DNA of 64,000 nucleotides from contig NZ_WWVR01000008.1 of the NCBI RefSeq assembly GCF_009883055.1, forward strand, positions 33,576-97,575, read 5' to 3'. This document shows positions 15,885-24,344 of the stretch, in pieces (within the stretch, counting starts at the first letter, position 1; each line of letters begins with the position of its first letter). The notes beneath the pieces were generated by a model. That model was not told where the DNA came from and made no database searches. It saw nothing but the letters and a program-made list of their open reading frames with translations. The stretch is from Blautia sp. BIOML-A1. Its GTDB lineage: Bacteria > Bacillota > Clostridia > Lachnospirales > Lachnospiraceae. Both the position numbers and the translations under genes were made by a program.

Positions 15885-15987
15885 TCAAATAATATCAATG
15901 TTAGCTTGTGATGCGGTGATTTGCTTTAATTCTTGCAGTATACTTTCGTCATGTTGACCATCCGTATCAAAGGCCACGCGGAACACT
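15885..15987 (-). pseudogene. C-terminal fragment of an unknown gene at the A/B junction
   Basis: The frame FRVAFDTDGQHDESILQELK ending at 15885 reads like a genuine protein tail. It starts abruptly where the module B relaxase breaks off (about 15,990) and lies in a different frame. I do not recognise it. It marks the junction of modules A and B. Confidence 0.4.
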
Positions 15988-16449
15988 CTATTTGCCGTTC
16001 TGCTCGATGGGGCGGATGGGGCAAAGCACATGAAAATGTGGATTGGGTATGCCGCCGTCCTCACGGTCTGGCTGGTGTACGGCGAAGTCAACCACCATGC
16101 CACGGCTCACAAAGTTCTCCAACAAAAATTGCCTTGCAAGAGCGATGTTTTCCTCAAGGGAAAATTCATTCTGCAAGGCAATGTCAAAGCTGTATGCAAG
16201 CTGGGCGTTCTTTCCACGCTCGGCTTTTTCCACGGCGTTCCATAGCGTCTGGCGGTCTGCGTATTCGGGCGGTGCATGGGACGGCAGGAGAATGTCGGAG
16301 CAGATCACGCCGCCCTTGCGTGTGTAGTCGCTGTACTCGCCGTAATACTCGCTATACAATCGCTCCCCGGCACGGTAGGCGGCAGAAGCAATAGCGGACT
16401 GTCCTGCGCTTCGCTTAGTCTGCGTGACGCTCAGATGAAATAGTGCCAT
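15988..16449 (-). pseudogene. Truncated MOBQ relaxase of module B
   Basis: The N-terminal 153 residues of a MobA/MobL relaxase, starting MALFHLSVTQTKRSAGQSA and keeping the AAYRAGERLY catalytic-Tyr segment and the NPHFHVL metal motif. It is about 65% identical by eye to the module A enzyme over this span. It stops after RPIEQNGK, where homologues continue for some 300 residues. The break coincides with the right end of module A, so insertion or recombination removed the rest. It may still bind oriT, but helicase/primase or dimerisation parts are lost. Confidence 0.85.
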
Positions 16450-16774
16450 CGGCTTTCAACTCCTTTTCTCTGTTCGCTTGGTTGGTGTGAGTAATCGCCA
16501 TGTGACGGACGGCTCGCTGGACTTCTGCCAGAGAAAAGATGTATTCCATCAGCTCTGTCATTTCTGTGCGTGTGAGATCTTTGACCTCCGGGGCAAGGCT
16601 CTCAATCGTGCCGTCCAGATTGCAAAGACGATGGGTGCGTTTCTGCCTTTCGCCTTTCTCCAGATATTTCTTTCTGTTCTCAAGACGGTTGAGCTTGTGC
16701 TTCTCCTGTGCAAGCTGCGTCTCGGCTCGTTCCTTTTCGGCTCGGAGCTGTTCAAGGGTTTTCGGTTTTGTCAT
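16415..16774 (-). CDS. DUF3847-type mobilization accessory protein, module B
   Basis: 119 residues, coiled coil then NRKKYLEKGERQKRTHRL, clearly homologous to the module A copy. The start at 16774 follows AAAGGAGG. It overlaps the relaxase start by 35 nt, a typical coupling. Confidence 0.8.
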   Translation of the reverse strand: MTKPKTLEQLRAEKERAETQLAQEKHKLNRLENRKKYLEKGERQKRTHRLCNLDGTIESLAPEVKDLTRTEMTELMEYIFSLAEVQRAVRHMAITHTNQANREKELKADGTISSERHAD

Positions 16775-16927
16775 TGTGATTGACCTCCTTTTTTGATTTT
16801 TGGGATAAAAAAAGACCGTCAACTTTTCGCAGATTGCGACCAGTCAACGGTCTAATTTTCGGTATTCGGTTTTTTCAAACTTGCTGGCGGCGAACAACAG
16901 TTATGTTGTTTGCGGACGGCAAGTCCA

Positions 16928-17100
16928 CAAGGGATAGCCGCATAAGCGGCGCAAGGGGGTGTAGCCACCTTGACGGAACGAAGTGACGAAACATTCTCGG
17001 TCGAGCAGTTTTCTTCTGCTGACCGGGAATGAAGCTCCGCAGGACGCACTACTCTCGACAGAGAGTATAGAAGTGCGCCCTTTAGTTCCTAAAGGGATTT
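16928..17100 (+). other. oriT: oriT of module B (IncQ/MOBQ type)
   Basis: Same architecture as in module A: GCCGC/GCGGC hairpin, inverted repeat ACTCTC/GAGAGT (17051-17056, 17061-17066), nic core AAGTGCGCCCT (17071-17081), hairpin CCCTTTAG/CTAAAGGG. The inverted repeat differs in sequence from copy A while the core is identical. The last hairpin has one extra base in both arms, a compensated change. The two oriTs may therefore have different relaxase specificities. Confidence 0.8.
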
Positions 17101-17154
17101 TCTTCTGACCCAAATTATATAAAATGTAGATCAAGACATTTCTAAGAGGTACTC

Positions 17155-17763
17155 TCAGATTTTCACAACATAAGGTTCATCTTCAATAATACCCTGATCG
17201 TGGGTAACAATGATAACCGTTTTACCTTCTTCATTGAGTTCGTGCAATAACCTCATAACAATATCTCTATTTTTCTTGTCAAGTGAGCCAGTAGGTTCAT
17301 CTGCCAAAACAACAGAACATTTTTTCATCATAAGACGAGCTAAAGCAACTCTCTGTTGTTCACCACCGGAAAGCTGATAAACTTTTTTGTTAACTTCCTT
17401 TGATAACCCCACACGATTAAGAGCTTCTTTAAGTGATACTTTAGTTCGGCTTGATTTTTTAATCAAACTTAAATTTTCTTTAACTGTCTTATTTTCAAGC
17501 AGTGCAAAATTCTGAAAAAGAAACCCCACTGTATCCGCAAAAAAACTGTTTTTATTTTTAAGCCGGGTAATATTCAGCCCTTCGATTATGATACTGCCGC
17601 TATCCGGTTTTTCGATACCACCAATCATATTGAGTAAAGTGCTTTTTCCACTGCCGCTATCGCCGCTGATTACTACAAAACTTCCATCCGGAATTTCTAA
17701 ATTAAAGTTAGAGAAAATTATTTTCTCTCCAAATGCTTTATTTAAGCCACGAATTATAATCAT
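17155..17763 (-). CDS. ABC transporter ATP-binding protein (bacteriocin type)
   Basis: 202 residues, a single ATPase domain: Walker A GDSGSGKSTLL (about 36), Q-loop FLFQNFALL, signature LSGGEQQR, Walker B VVLADEPTG, H-loop VTHD. The ATG at 17763 overlaps the permease stop by four nt (ATGA), proving the pair. Substrate: see the permease. Confidence 0.9.
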   Translation of the reverse strand: MIIIRGLNKAFGEKIIFSNFNLEIPDGSFVVISGDSGSGKSTLLNMIGGIEKPDSGSIIIEGLNITRLKNKNSFFADTVGFLFQNFALLENKTVKENLSLIKKSSRTKVSLKEALNRVGLSKEVNKKVYQLSGGEQQRVALARLMMKKCSVVLADEPTGSLDKKNRDIVMRLLHELNEEGKTVIIVTHDQGIIEDEPYVVKI

Positions 17764-19724
17764 AAACATCCACCTTTCAAGGACTTTGAGATATTTGTTT
17801 TTTCAACCCACATAACATTTGTGAAAATGATTGCCATTTCAATAATGGTGAGCAATGCTCCAACCAGTAAAGCAATCCCGACACTTGCGTTAGATATAAA
17901 AAGCGAAACAATGCAAATCAATATCACAACGGCTATATTTTCTAAGAGATTAACGGAAATAAATCTTTTGTGCCTTTCATAAAAGCGATAGCCCAAAACC
18001 TTTTTGAGGGAGATTTCCATCGCATTAAGTCTAAATTCCATTTTCACTTCAGATATGATGATAGCGATATCTAACAGCAATACTAATACGCAAAGAGAGC
18101 TTATAAAGCCAATCAGTTTCACGAGGAAACTATGACTATAAGTATAATCCTCCCCGACATTCGTCAGCATAAAATAGTGTGGACCAAGCTGTTCTGCATA
18201 TTTTTTCGCAGCATTACGAATTGTGCTTTCATCGCATCCGTAGATCACCTCACCATTATATGTTCCTGTTTCGATATAACTTCCATTCAAAGCAACAGCC
18301 TCATTTGCCTGATAAATAACAATCGGATTTGTTGCTCTTGACAATCCGTCAATAGCCTCTTCTCTGTTCGAATTGAGATAATAAAATTGCTCTCTGCCAG
18401 AATATTCTTTATAAACAACACGCAGTTCTTCTGCATTTGGGGTAAGAGAGTCAATTTCCTCTTTTGCGATATCTTTGTATGATTCCGCATTTTTTCCCTT
18501 TGGCACGAAGACCACGATATCCTCTTTTTCATCATCTTCAGTAAGCATATCAGAAAACCCTTGCAGCATATCTCTGGCATTATGATTTACAAAAATATAA
18601 TTATCCGTATCGCTTATCCGGCTGCCTATGCAGACCACCGGATTTATAGTGTTGTATTCATTTTCGTAAAGGTCATTCCAAAATTCGCTCTCTTTGGATT
18701 CCTCCTCATTTTCTTCAAAAGGAGGTTCAATCTGCATAACTCCAAAATAGTAATCATTATAATGATTTTCTAAAAGAGTAGTGTTTGTAAGTAAATTACC
18801 TTGAATGCTACTGAGATTTGTAGTTATTGTAAAAATCGTCATAGCAGTAGCAAATACTTTAAGACCGTTCAGAAGATAAAACATACCTTTTTTATCTGAA
18901 GCATTGGCAAAGGCTTTTTTTACATCAAAGCGGACAAAAGCAGCATAAGGAATTACGGAAAGAACTGCTCCGGCACAATACACTGCCAAAATGAGATGAT
19001 CTTCATACGCTCCCGATATAAATTGAGAAACAAGCAACTTTGCTAAGACGAATAATGCAGCATATGAAATCATATCAGCCACTACAGCTTTTAGAGCAAT
19101 CACAGCAGCATTTTCGCCCAGAGAAGCTCGTACAACTACTTCCTTTTGTCTGCGTATCACCTCAATCATATTAAGTACAATCATCAATATGGCAACCAGG
19201 CCCCAAACAATGAACATCATATCAGTTTCGGTTGATTGCCAAAACTCTGGCTGCGATATAGAATATTCTTTTGCCAAATCTTGATATGTGGCAATAATGT
19301 CATCATCGTCACCGATATAGCTGACCATTATTTCCTGTCCATTGCCTGTGTTTTTTGCTTCTCTAAAATCTTCAAATTCTATTACGGTGATTCCGCCTAT
19401 CAAAGCCGTATATGTTTTTTCCTCAATATCCATTGTGCTTTTAAGACTATCCCGAACAACGGTATCATCACCATAAATATAAAGTCTTGTCTGATAATTA
19501 GAAACTCTCTGATTAAAAGTCGAAAAAATATGAACACCATGCTTCTCAGCTGTATCTTCTGCATTGGCTAAAAATGAATCCATATCGTCATTAGTAGTTG
19601 TGTATCTGGACGATAAATAATAAGCACCATTAAAGTTCCAGAGCATATTTTGATATACTTCAGCTTGCATAACAAAAGCAAAAATAATCGTAATCAACAG
19701 CAATATATTTCTTATATGTTTCAT
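17760..19724 (-). CDS. DUF1430-type bacteriocin-associated ABC permease
   Basis: 654 residues. One N-terminal transmembrane segment, then an extracytoplasmic region, four to five central segments (about 165-320), a second large extracytoplasmic domain (about 320-540) and three C-terminal segments. This is the plan of the bacteriocin-associated integral membrane proteins (DUF1430) found with lactococcin-972-type peptides, where the transporter is thought to export the peptide or protect the producer. No precursor peptide is obvious. The AT-rich codon use differs from the GC-richer mobilization genes on both sides, so this is cargo. Confidence 0.75.
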   Translation of the reverse strand: MKHIRNILLLITIIFAFVMQAEVYQNMLWNFNGAYYLSSRYTTTNDDMDSFLANAEDTAEKHGVHIFSTFNQRVSNYQTRLYIYGDDTVVRDSLKSTMDIEEKTYTALIGGITVIEFEDFREAKNTGNGQEIMVSYIGDDDDIIATYQDLAKEYSISQPEFWQSTETDMMFIVWGLVAILMIVLNMIEVIRRQKEVVVRASLGENAAVIALKAVVADMISYAALFVLAKLLVSQFISGAYEDHLILAVYCAGAVLSVIPYAAFVRFDVKKAFANASDKKGMFYLLNGLKVFATAMTIFTITTNLSSIQGNLLTNTTLLENHYNDYYFGVMQIEPPFEENEEESKESEFWNDLYENEYNTINPVVCIGSRISDTDNYIFVNHNARDMLQGFSDMLTEDDEKEDIVVFVPKGKNAESYKDIAKEEIDSLTPNAEELRVVYKEYSGREQFYYLNSNREEAIDGLSRATNPIVIYQANEAVALNGSYIETGTYNGEVIYGCDESTIRNAAKKYAEQLGPHYFMLTNVGEDYTYSHSFLVKLIGFISSLCVLVLLLDIAIIISEVKMEFRLNAMEISLKKVLGYRFYERHKRFISVNLLENIAVVILICIVSLFISNASVGIALLVGALLTIIEMAIIFTNVMWVEKTNISKSLKGGCL

Positions 19725-19733
19725 TTAAAATTC

Positions 19734-19943
19734 TTAAACCTCCTTTGAATAGGTAACAGACACACGATTGCCCAAAATACTAATATGGATTTTTTCATAC
19801 AACCACATTCTCTTGTTAGATTCTAATTTTCCGTTTTCTTTATTCGCATAAATTGTACCATAAAACTCGTGAACAATTCTACCGCAACTTTGGACTACAT
19901 GAGAAAAGTCCGAACAGTTTTCTGCCCGGACTTCCTCGCTCAA
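19734..19943 (-). CDS. Small ORF upstream of the bacteriocin-type transporter, doubtful
   Basis: 69 residues from a TTG that overlaps the tnpV stop. The first half covers a hairpin AAGTCCG/CGGACTT (about 19,911-19,938) likely to be the tnpV terminator. The second half (SNKRMWLYEKIHISILG, ending SVTYSKEV) ends nine nt before the permease and might be part of a lost cargo gene. I recognise no family. Confidence 0.3.
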   Translation of the reverse strand: MSEEVRAENCSDFSHVVQSCGRIVHEFYGTIYANKENGKLESNKRMWLYEKIHISILGNRVSVTYSKEV

Positions 19944-20284
19944 TCATAAATCAATTCCACTTTCACAATCTCCTCTGCCTGTGCCTTGCAAGCGTTCATC
20001 TGCCGCACCCATTCCATTTGGTTTTCGGCTTTCAGTTGCTCGGTCACGCCGTTTTGCTCTGCCAGTGACCGCACGATCAGCTCCATGCGGTTTCGTGCTG
20101 TTTCGTCAATCTCGGCGCAATGCTCAAAGAGCTTGTCGGATAGCACCAGCTCATTGAACAGTATCGGACGGTGCATTTCCAGATACGCCTTGCGAAGTCT
20201 GCCGTAGTGTCCGAGGGGCTTGGTCTTGCGGATAATGATGTTTGGGATAAGATAATCGCCGTTCTGTGTGTAAGTGATATTCAT
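19940..20284 (-). CDS. tnpV: TnpV-type element-encoded protein
   Basis: 114 residues with the family's pattern: ITYTQNGDYLIPN start, LGHYGRLRKAYL, a central LSDKLFEHCAEIDETAR and a final AEEIVKVELIYD. TnpV proteins accompany large serine recombinases in Tn4451-like elements; role unknown. The ATG overlaps the recombinase stop (ATGA), so the two are coupled. Confidence 0.85.
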   Translation of the reverse strand: MNITYTQNGDYLIPNIIIRKTKPLGHYGRLRKAYLEMHRPILFNELVLSDKLFEHCAEIDETARNRMELIVRSLAEQNGVTEQLKAENQMEWVRQMNACKAQAEEIVKVELIYD

Positions 20285-22167
20285 GCTGTTTGTACTCCTT
20301 TCATCGGCTCTCTCTGCGGTAAACTGCTGACAGGGACGAACACGCCCTTTGCAATGTCCTCCGCACGAATGGCGGCTTTCTTGGCTTCGATTTCTGCCTT
20401 TTTCCGCTTTTTGATTTTGTCCTCGTATCGCTTCTGTGCTCCGCTGGCTTTCCGCTTCAAGTAGTTCTGGTGGAGCCTGTCCTTGCGTTCCTCACGCTTG
20501 CGGATTTCCTCTAATTCCTCCGGGGTAAGCTCCACTTCGCCAAACGCAGGGGGAACGAAACGACCCACGAAATTGAAGTAAATCTCGACCTCCTGTGTGG
20601 TCTGAATACTGCCCTTGCGGTCACGCTCATGCACAAGGATTTTCTCAATAAACTCATTGAGCATGGCAATGGTCAGCTTGTCGAAGTTCTCATATTTGTC
20701 AATCAGAGCGATAAAACGGTCAGCGTCCTTTTCGTGCTTCTCATAGCTCTTGATAGCCTTTTCCAGAGCAGAGATTTCAGCGGTAAGCTCGGACTGTTCC
20801 TTTTCGTATTGAGCGTCCAGAGTGGCGTATCTGCTGTCGGACAGCTTGCCTAAAATGTTGTCCTCATAGATTTTGCAGAGCAGGACTTCCAGCTCGGAAA
20901 CTCTCTGCTTTGCTGTGGCAAGGCGTGTGCGCTGTTTTCTGACCTCTGCCGTCTGCTGGCTGGACTGCGCTTCCTGCACCACACGGACAAACTCGGCTCG
21001 GTCATGCTTGGCATACTCGGCAATAGCTTTGAGCATTTCGGAAACAAGGGACAGTACCACATCTTCATTGATACGGTGCTGTGTCATGCAGAGCTTTCCA
21101 ACTGGGACTTTGCTGTATTGGGAACAGGTATATTGAGAAATGCGCTTGCCGTTGTTGGTGCGGTGGACATACATCTTGCCGCCGCAATCGGCACAATAAA
21201 GCAAGCCTGTGAGGGGAGCTGCTTCGCCCCAGCCGTCCGGGTAGCGTCTGACATTCCCACGGATTTTCTGCACAAGGTCAAAGGTCTGCTGGTCAATAAT
21301 GGCTTCGTGCGTATTCTCAAAAATCGTCCATTCGTCCTCCGGGACATAATGGCTTTTCTTGTCCTTGAAGTGCTTTCGGGTCTTGAAATTGATGGTGTGT
21401 CCCAGATATTCACGCTTTTCAAGAAGGTTGCAGATGGTGGAAGAACTCCAGCCGTACACATCTTTGAAAGTCTTGTTTTTGTTCACGCCCTCGCCGTGTT
21501 GGGCAAGGTAAGCAGACGGAATAAGCACCTTTTCCGATTTCAGTTTGCTGGCGATCTGATACGGACCGTAGCCGTCAATCGTCATGGCAAAGATGCGCTT
21601 GACCACATCAGCGGCTTCGGGGTCAACCAACCATTGGTCTCTGGCTTCGTTCCAGAGATAGCCGTAAATGACCGTGCCTGTGAGGTGCTTGCCGGACTTG
21701 CCTTTTGACTGGAAAGTGGAACGGATTTTACGGCTGGTGTCTCTGGCGTAATACTCGTTCATAATGTTGCGGAAAGGGGTAAAATCATCGTCCCCTCTGG
21801 CACTGTCCACGCCGTCATTGATGGCGATAAGGCGAACGCCACGCTGACGCAGGATTTCCATAATCTGACCGACTTTCAGATAGTCACGACCCATGCGGCT
21901 CATGTCCTTGATGCACAAATACTCCACATTCCCGGCTTCCACTTCTTTCATCATTGCTAAAAATCCGGGACGGTCAAAGCAAGTACCACTAATACCATCG
22001 TCCGTGAAATGGACAATGTTTGTAAAGCCCTGCCGTGCGGCGAACTCCTCCAACATAGCCTTTTGATTGGAAATGGAATTGCTCTCACGCTGTTGGTCAT
22101 CATCTTTGCCAAAGTCATCACGGCTCAGTCGTTCGTACAGAGCTGTGATTTTCTCATTTTTTCTCAT
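20281..22167 (-). CDS. Large serine recombinase of module B
   Basis: 628 residues. Catalytic domain with LYERLSRDD (nucleophile Ser about residue 15) and KDMSRMGRDYLKVG; recombinase domain (about 210-330); zinc ribbon (LLYCADCGGKM, then YTCSQY and a later Cys); coiled coil (about 420-530) and a long basic C-terminal tail (about 560-628, rich in K/R/E). The ATG at 22167 has AAAGGAG upstream. The frame stays open upstream through the traG fragment, so one 1,065-codon reading frame spans both. Confidence 0.92.
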   Translation of the reverse strand: MRKNEKITALYERLSRDDFGKDDDQQRESNSISNQKAMLEEFAARQGFTNIVHFTDDGISGTCFDRPGFLAMMKEVEAGNVEYLCIKDMSRMGRDYLKVGQIMEILRQRGVRLIAINDGVDSARGDDDFTPFRNIMNEYYARDTSRKIRSTFQSKGKSGKHLTGTVIYGYLWNEARDQWLVDPEAADVVKRIFAMTIDGYGPYQIASKLKSEKVLIPSAYLAQHGEGVNKNKTFKDVYGWSSSTICNLLEKREYLGHTINFKTRKHFKDKKSHYVPEDEWTIFENTHEAIIDQQTFDLVQKIRGNVRRYPDGWGEAAPLTGLLYCADCGGKMYVHRTNNGKRISQYTCSQYSKVPVGKLCMTQHRINEDVVLSLVSEMLKAIAEYAKHDRAEFVRVVQEAQSSQQTAEVRKQRTRLATAKQRVSELEVLLCKIYEDNILGKLSDSRYATLDAQYEKEQSELTAEISALEKAIKSYEKHEKDADRFIALIDKYENFDKLTIAMLNEFIEKILVHERDRKGSIQTTQEVEIYFNFVGRFVPPAFGEVELTPEELEEIRKREERKDRLHQNYLKRKASGAQKRYEDKIKKRKKAEIEAKKAAIRAEDIAKGVFVPVSSLPQREPMKGVQTA

Positions 22168-22253
22168 AACTTGCGCTCCTTTCTTCGGTTTTAGGTTGTG
22201 TGTTCTAAGAGACTTCCCAACTGCTTGATTAAGAAGTCTTTTAGAGCATACAA

Positions 22254-23319
22254 CACCTGCCGCCAGTTTGTATTTTTTGTACTGTCGCACAGCAAAGTGT
22301 TCCGGGTTTTCTGCCTCCAATTCCTCAAACAGCTCGTCCACCGCATTTTTAAATTCCTCATCATCCTCTCTTGCCTCAGAAGCATTGATAAATTCAAGCA
22401 GTGTGGCAAAATTCTGTTCGTCCTCCGGTGCTTCATAATAGATGTACCCAATCAGGGCACAATACAGAAGCCTTTCGGCCTTTACCCAAAAATCTTCGGA
22501 AGATTTTTCTCCTTCGCCTTTGGTATTGGCAATGATGGTATTGACCAGCTTTAAGATGTCTTTTTCACTGCGGATATAGCGGAAGGGATTATAATGCATA
22601 CTTTTTTTGAAATTTATGGTATTCAACACTTTAATCCGGTATGGTTCATAAATAACCTTTCCCTGTTTATCCCTGACTGGCTTGCCGTTTTTCATCTTCG
22701 GTGTACCACGGCGGAGCATTTTCCCGCACTCCACCAGAATCGTCCCCTTCGGATCAGTTACAACATAGGAAACATTGGATGGCATCTGCATTAAATTCGG
22801 CTTTACATAGAACCTTGTTTTACCGGAACCGGAACCGCCGATAATGATTACATTTTTGTTTCTTGCATATTTAGGCTGTTTCGGGCGGCTGTTCATGGTA
22901 AGCCGTTCCGTCTGTGTCAAAAGGATATTATTTTCAAACACTGGATCAATAAAAGGTGCGATGTCTTTCTGGTTTCCCCATCGGGCAGAACCGTATTCCT
23001 CTCCCTGCCGGAATTTCTTTGCATTTTTCCCTTTCAGGTACACCATTGCCTTAATCACTACAGTGGTAATCATCCCAACTGCCATATCAAAGATATGGAG
23101 ACTGAGAATTGGATTTGAGAACGCCATCTGGAAATTCAAAAACAGCACCCCCAGACGTTCTATTGCGGATTCCCCAACACAGAACCGATACAGCCATGCC
23201 AGCTTATCTGCCAGGTAAAAAACAATTACATAGGGAATATTCATCATAAGCAGACGTTTCTTATCCACCGCAGGCATCTGTCCGGCAATGTCCTGTCCTA
23301 TTTTTTTCAAAACTGTCAT
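22254..23319 (-). pseudogene. N-terminal part of VirD4/TraG coupling protein, cut by module B
   Basis: About 355 residues of a type IV coupling protein: two N-terminal membrane segments (MNIPYVIVFYLADKLAWLY and a second near 75-95), Walker A IIIGGSGSGKTRF, and VTDPKGTIL. After QYKKYKLAAG the sequence departs from all TraG proteins and leads into the module B recombinase. The Walker B and C-terminal half are not found in the window. The start at 23319 (GGAG nine nt upstream) fits the end of pcfB better than the longer reading from 23478, which would overlap pcfB by 124 nt. Confidence 0.85.
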
Positions 23320-23354
23320 AACTTCTGACTCCGGCTTCTTTTTATGCTTCCTGC

Positions 23355-23873
23355 TCAATGTTCCTGCCCCCGATTCTTCTGTTTCATCTTTTCCCTCTGC
23401 CTGTGCTTTGCCACACGTTCCATTGCCAAATACAGTTTCTTCCGGACAGATACTTTTTTGCTTTTCTTTAACTGCCATCCGGTATATTCCTTAAAAGCGG
23501 CAGTTATGGAATCCACTTCTTTCGCCTTAAAAAAGACATAATATTTCGGAGGTTCTGCCGACCTGTCTTTCTTCAGGCAGTAGTCTATATCATATTTTCT
23601 GGCATATTTTTCAAAAGACCGGATATTCCCATCTGTAACCTCAATATTAGAAAGCTCCTGATTGTGTGCTTTCAGTTTTTCCATGCTCTGTTTCCCATGA
23701 TATACGGTTTCTTTTTTCTGCCCCTTTCCAGAAATTTTTTGCCGCTTTTGGGACTGTTCCATCTTCCTGAGCAGCTTCTGCAGCGATGCTTTTAAAATCT
23801 GTGCAGAAATTTTCCCTCCCCGTATACACAAAGACACCACCTTTTCATTTACTTCATCCTGCAAGACAATCAC
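23355..23873 (-). CDS. pcfB: PcfB-family (DUF3801) conjugation protein
   Basis: 172 residues, basic. The middle SNIEVTDGNIRSFEKYARKY, then DYCLKKDRSAEPPKYYVFFKA and AAFKEYT are the PcfB hallmarks. In pCF10/Tn1549-type systems PcfB is a relaxosome accessory that meets the coupling protein, and it lies directly upstream of traG/pcfC as here. The start is GTG at 23873 or a TTG three codons later. Confidence 0.85.
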   Translation of the reverse strand: MIVLQDEVNEKVVSLCIRGGKISAQILKASLQKLLRKMEQSQKRQKISGKGQKKETVYHGKQSMEKLKAHNQELSNIEVTDGNIRSFEKYARKYDIDYCLKKDRSAEPPKYYVFFKAKEVDSITAAFKEYTGWQLKKSKKVSVRKKLYLAMERVAKHRQREKMKQKNRGQEH

Positions 23874-24138
23874 CTTCCTTCTCCCTGACTGCTTTCTTCT
23901 GTTTTATTTCCAGCAGAATCTTCTGCAGGCAGTACCCGATGCAAGGAGAATATCTTCCATAAGGGCATCCCTCACAGCACCAAGTCTCCTCTTTCTCTTC
24001 AAAAGGTTCCTCCGGCAAAAGCCGATAATAGCATTCTTCTTTGGAACATCCATTCTTCCGGCTATTCCAAAAATAACAGTAAGAGCAGTCCTTTGGCTTA
24101 TCCTCTGCATATTTCTGATTATCCGCTTTCTTCTGCAT
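23854..24138 (-). CDS. Cysteine-rich small protein of the conjugative backbone
   Basis: 94 residues with ten cysteines (CSYCYFW, GCSKEEC, WCCEGCPYG, YSPCIGYC), suggesting a zinc or iron-sulfur site. It overlaps pcfB by 20 nt, so it is in the same operon. Such proteins recur in ICEs of this group; no function known. Confidence 0.6.
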   Translation of the reverse strand: MQKKADNQKYAEDKPKDCSYCYFWNSRKNGCSKEECYYRLLPEEPFEEKEETWCCEGCPYGRYSPCIGYCLQKILLEIKQKKAVREKEGDCLAG

Positions 24139-24259
24139 CCTGTTTTGCTCTCCTGTCCAATTCTTCCAATCTCCTGTCCTCCTCTGCCCCTACACGAATA
24201 CAGCAATATAGGCTAACTGCTATGACCACTGCAGCTCCGCCGATAATAATTCCAATCAT
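24119..24259 (-). CDS. Small single-pass membrane protein
   Basis: 46 residues from an ATG at 24259 (AGAGG upstream): a hydrophobic segment IGIIIGGAAVVIAVSLYCC and a charged tail. It overlaps the cysteine-rich gene by 20 nt. A longer reading frame runs back through a terminator and is rejected. Confidence 0.5.
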   Translation of the reverse strand: MIGIIIGGAAVVIAVSLYCCIRVGAEEDRRLEELDRRAKQDAEESG

Positions 24260-24286
24260 CTCCATACACCTCTTTCGTCCATCAAC

Positions 24287-24332
24287 AAAAAAACAGGGTG
24301 TTTCCAAAATGACCAGCACTTCGGAAACACCC
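24287..24332 (-). terminator. Terminator after the SpaA/Cna-B protein gene
   Basis: Perfect 10-bp stem GGGTGTTTCC (24296-24305) / GGAAACACCC (24323-24332). On the minus strand it is followed by a run of seven T. It separates the surface-protein gene from the small genes downstream. Confidence 0.85.
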
Positions 24333-24344
24333 AATATTTCTTTT

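Noticed and set aside
19734..19943. Lactococcin-972-like precursor peptide
   Set aside because: The frame lacks a signal peptide and the Gly/Trp-rich mature pattern expected for that family.
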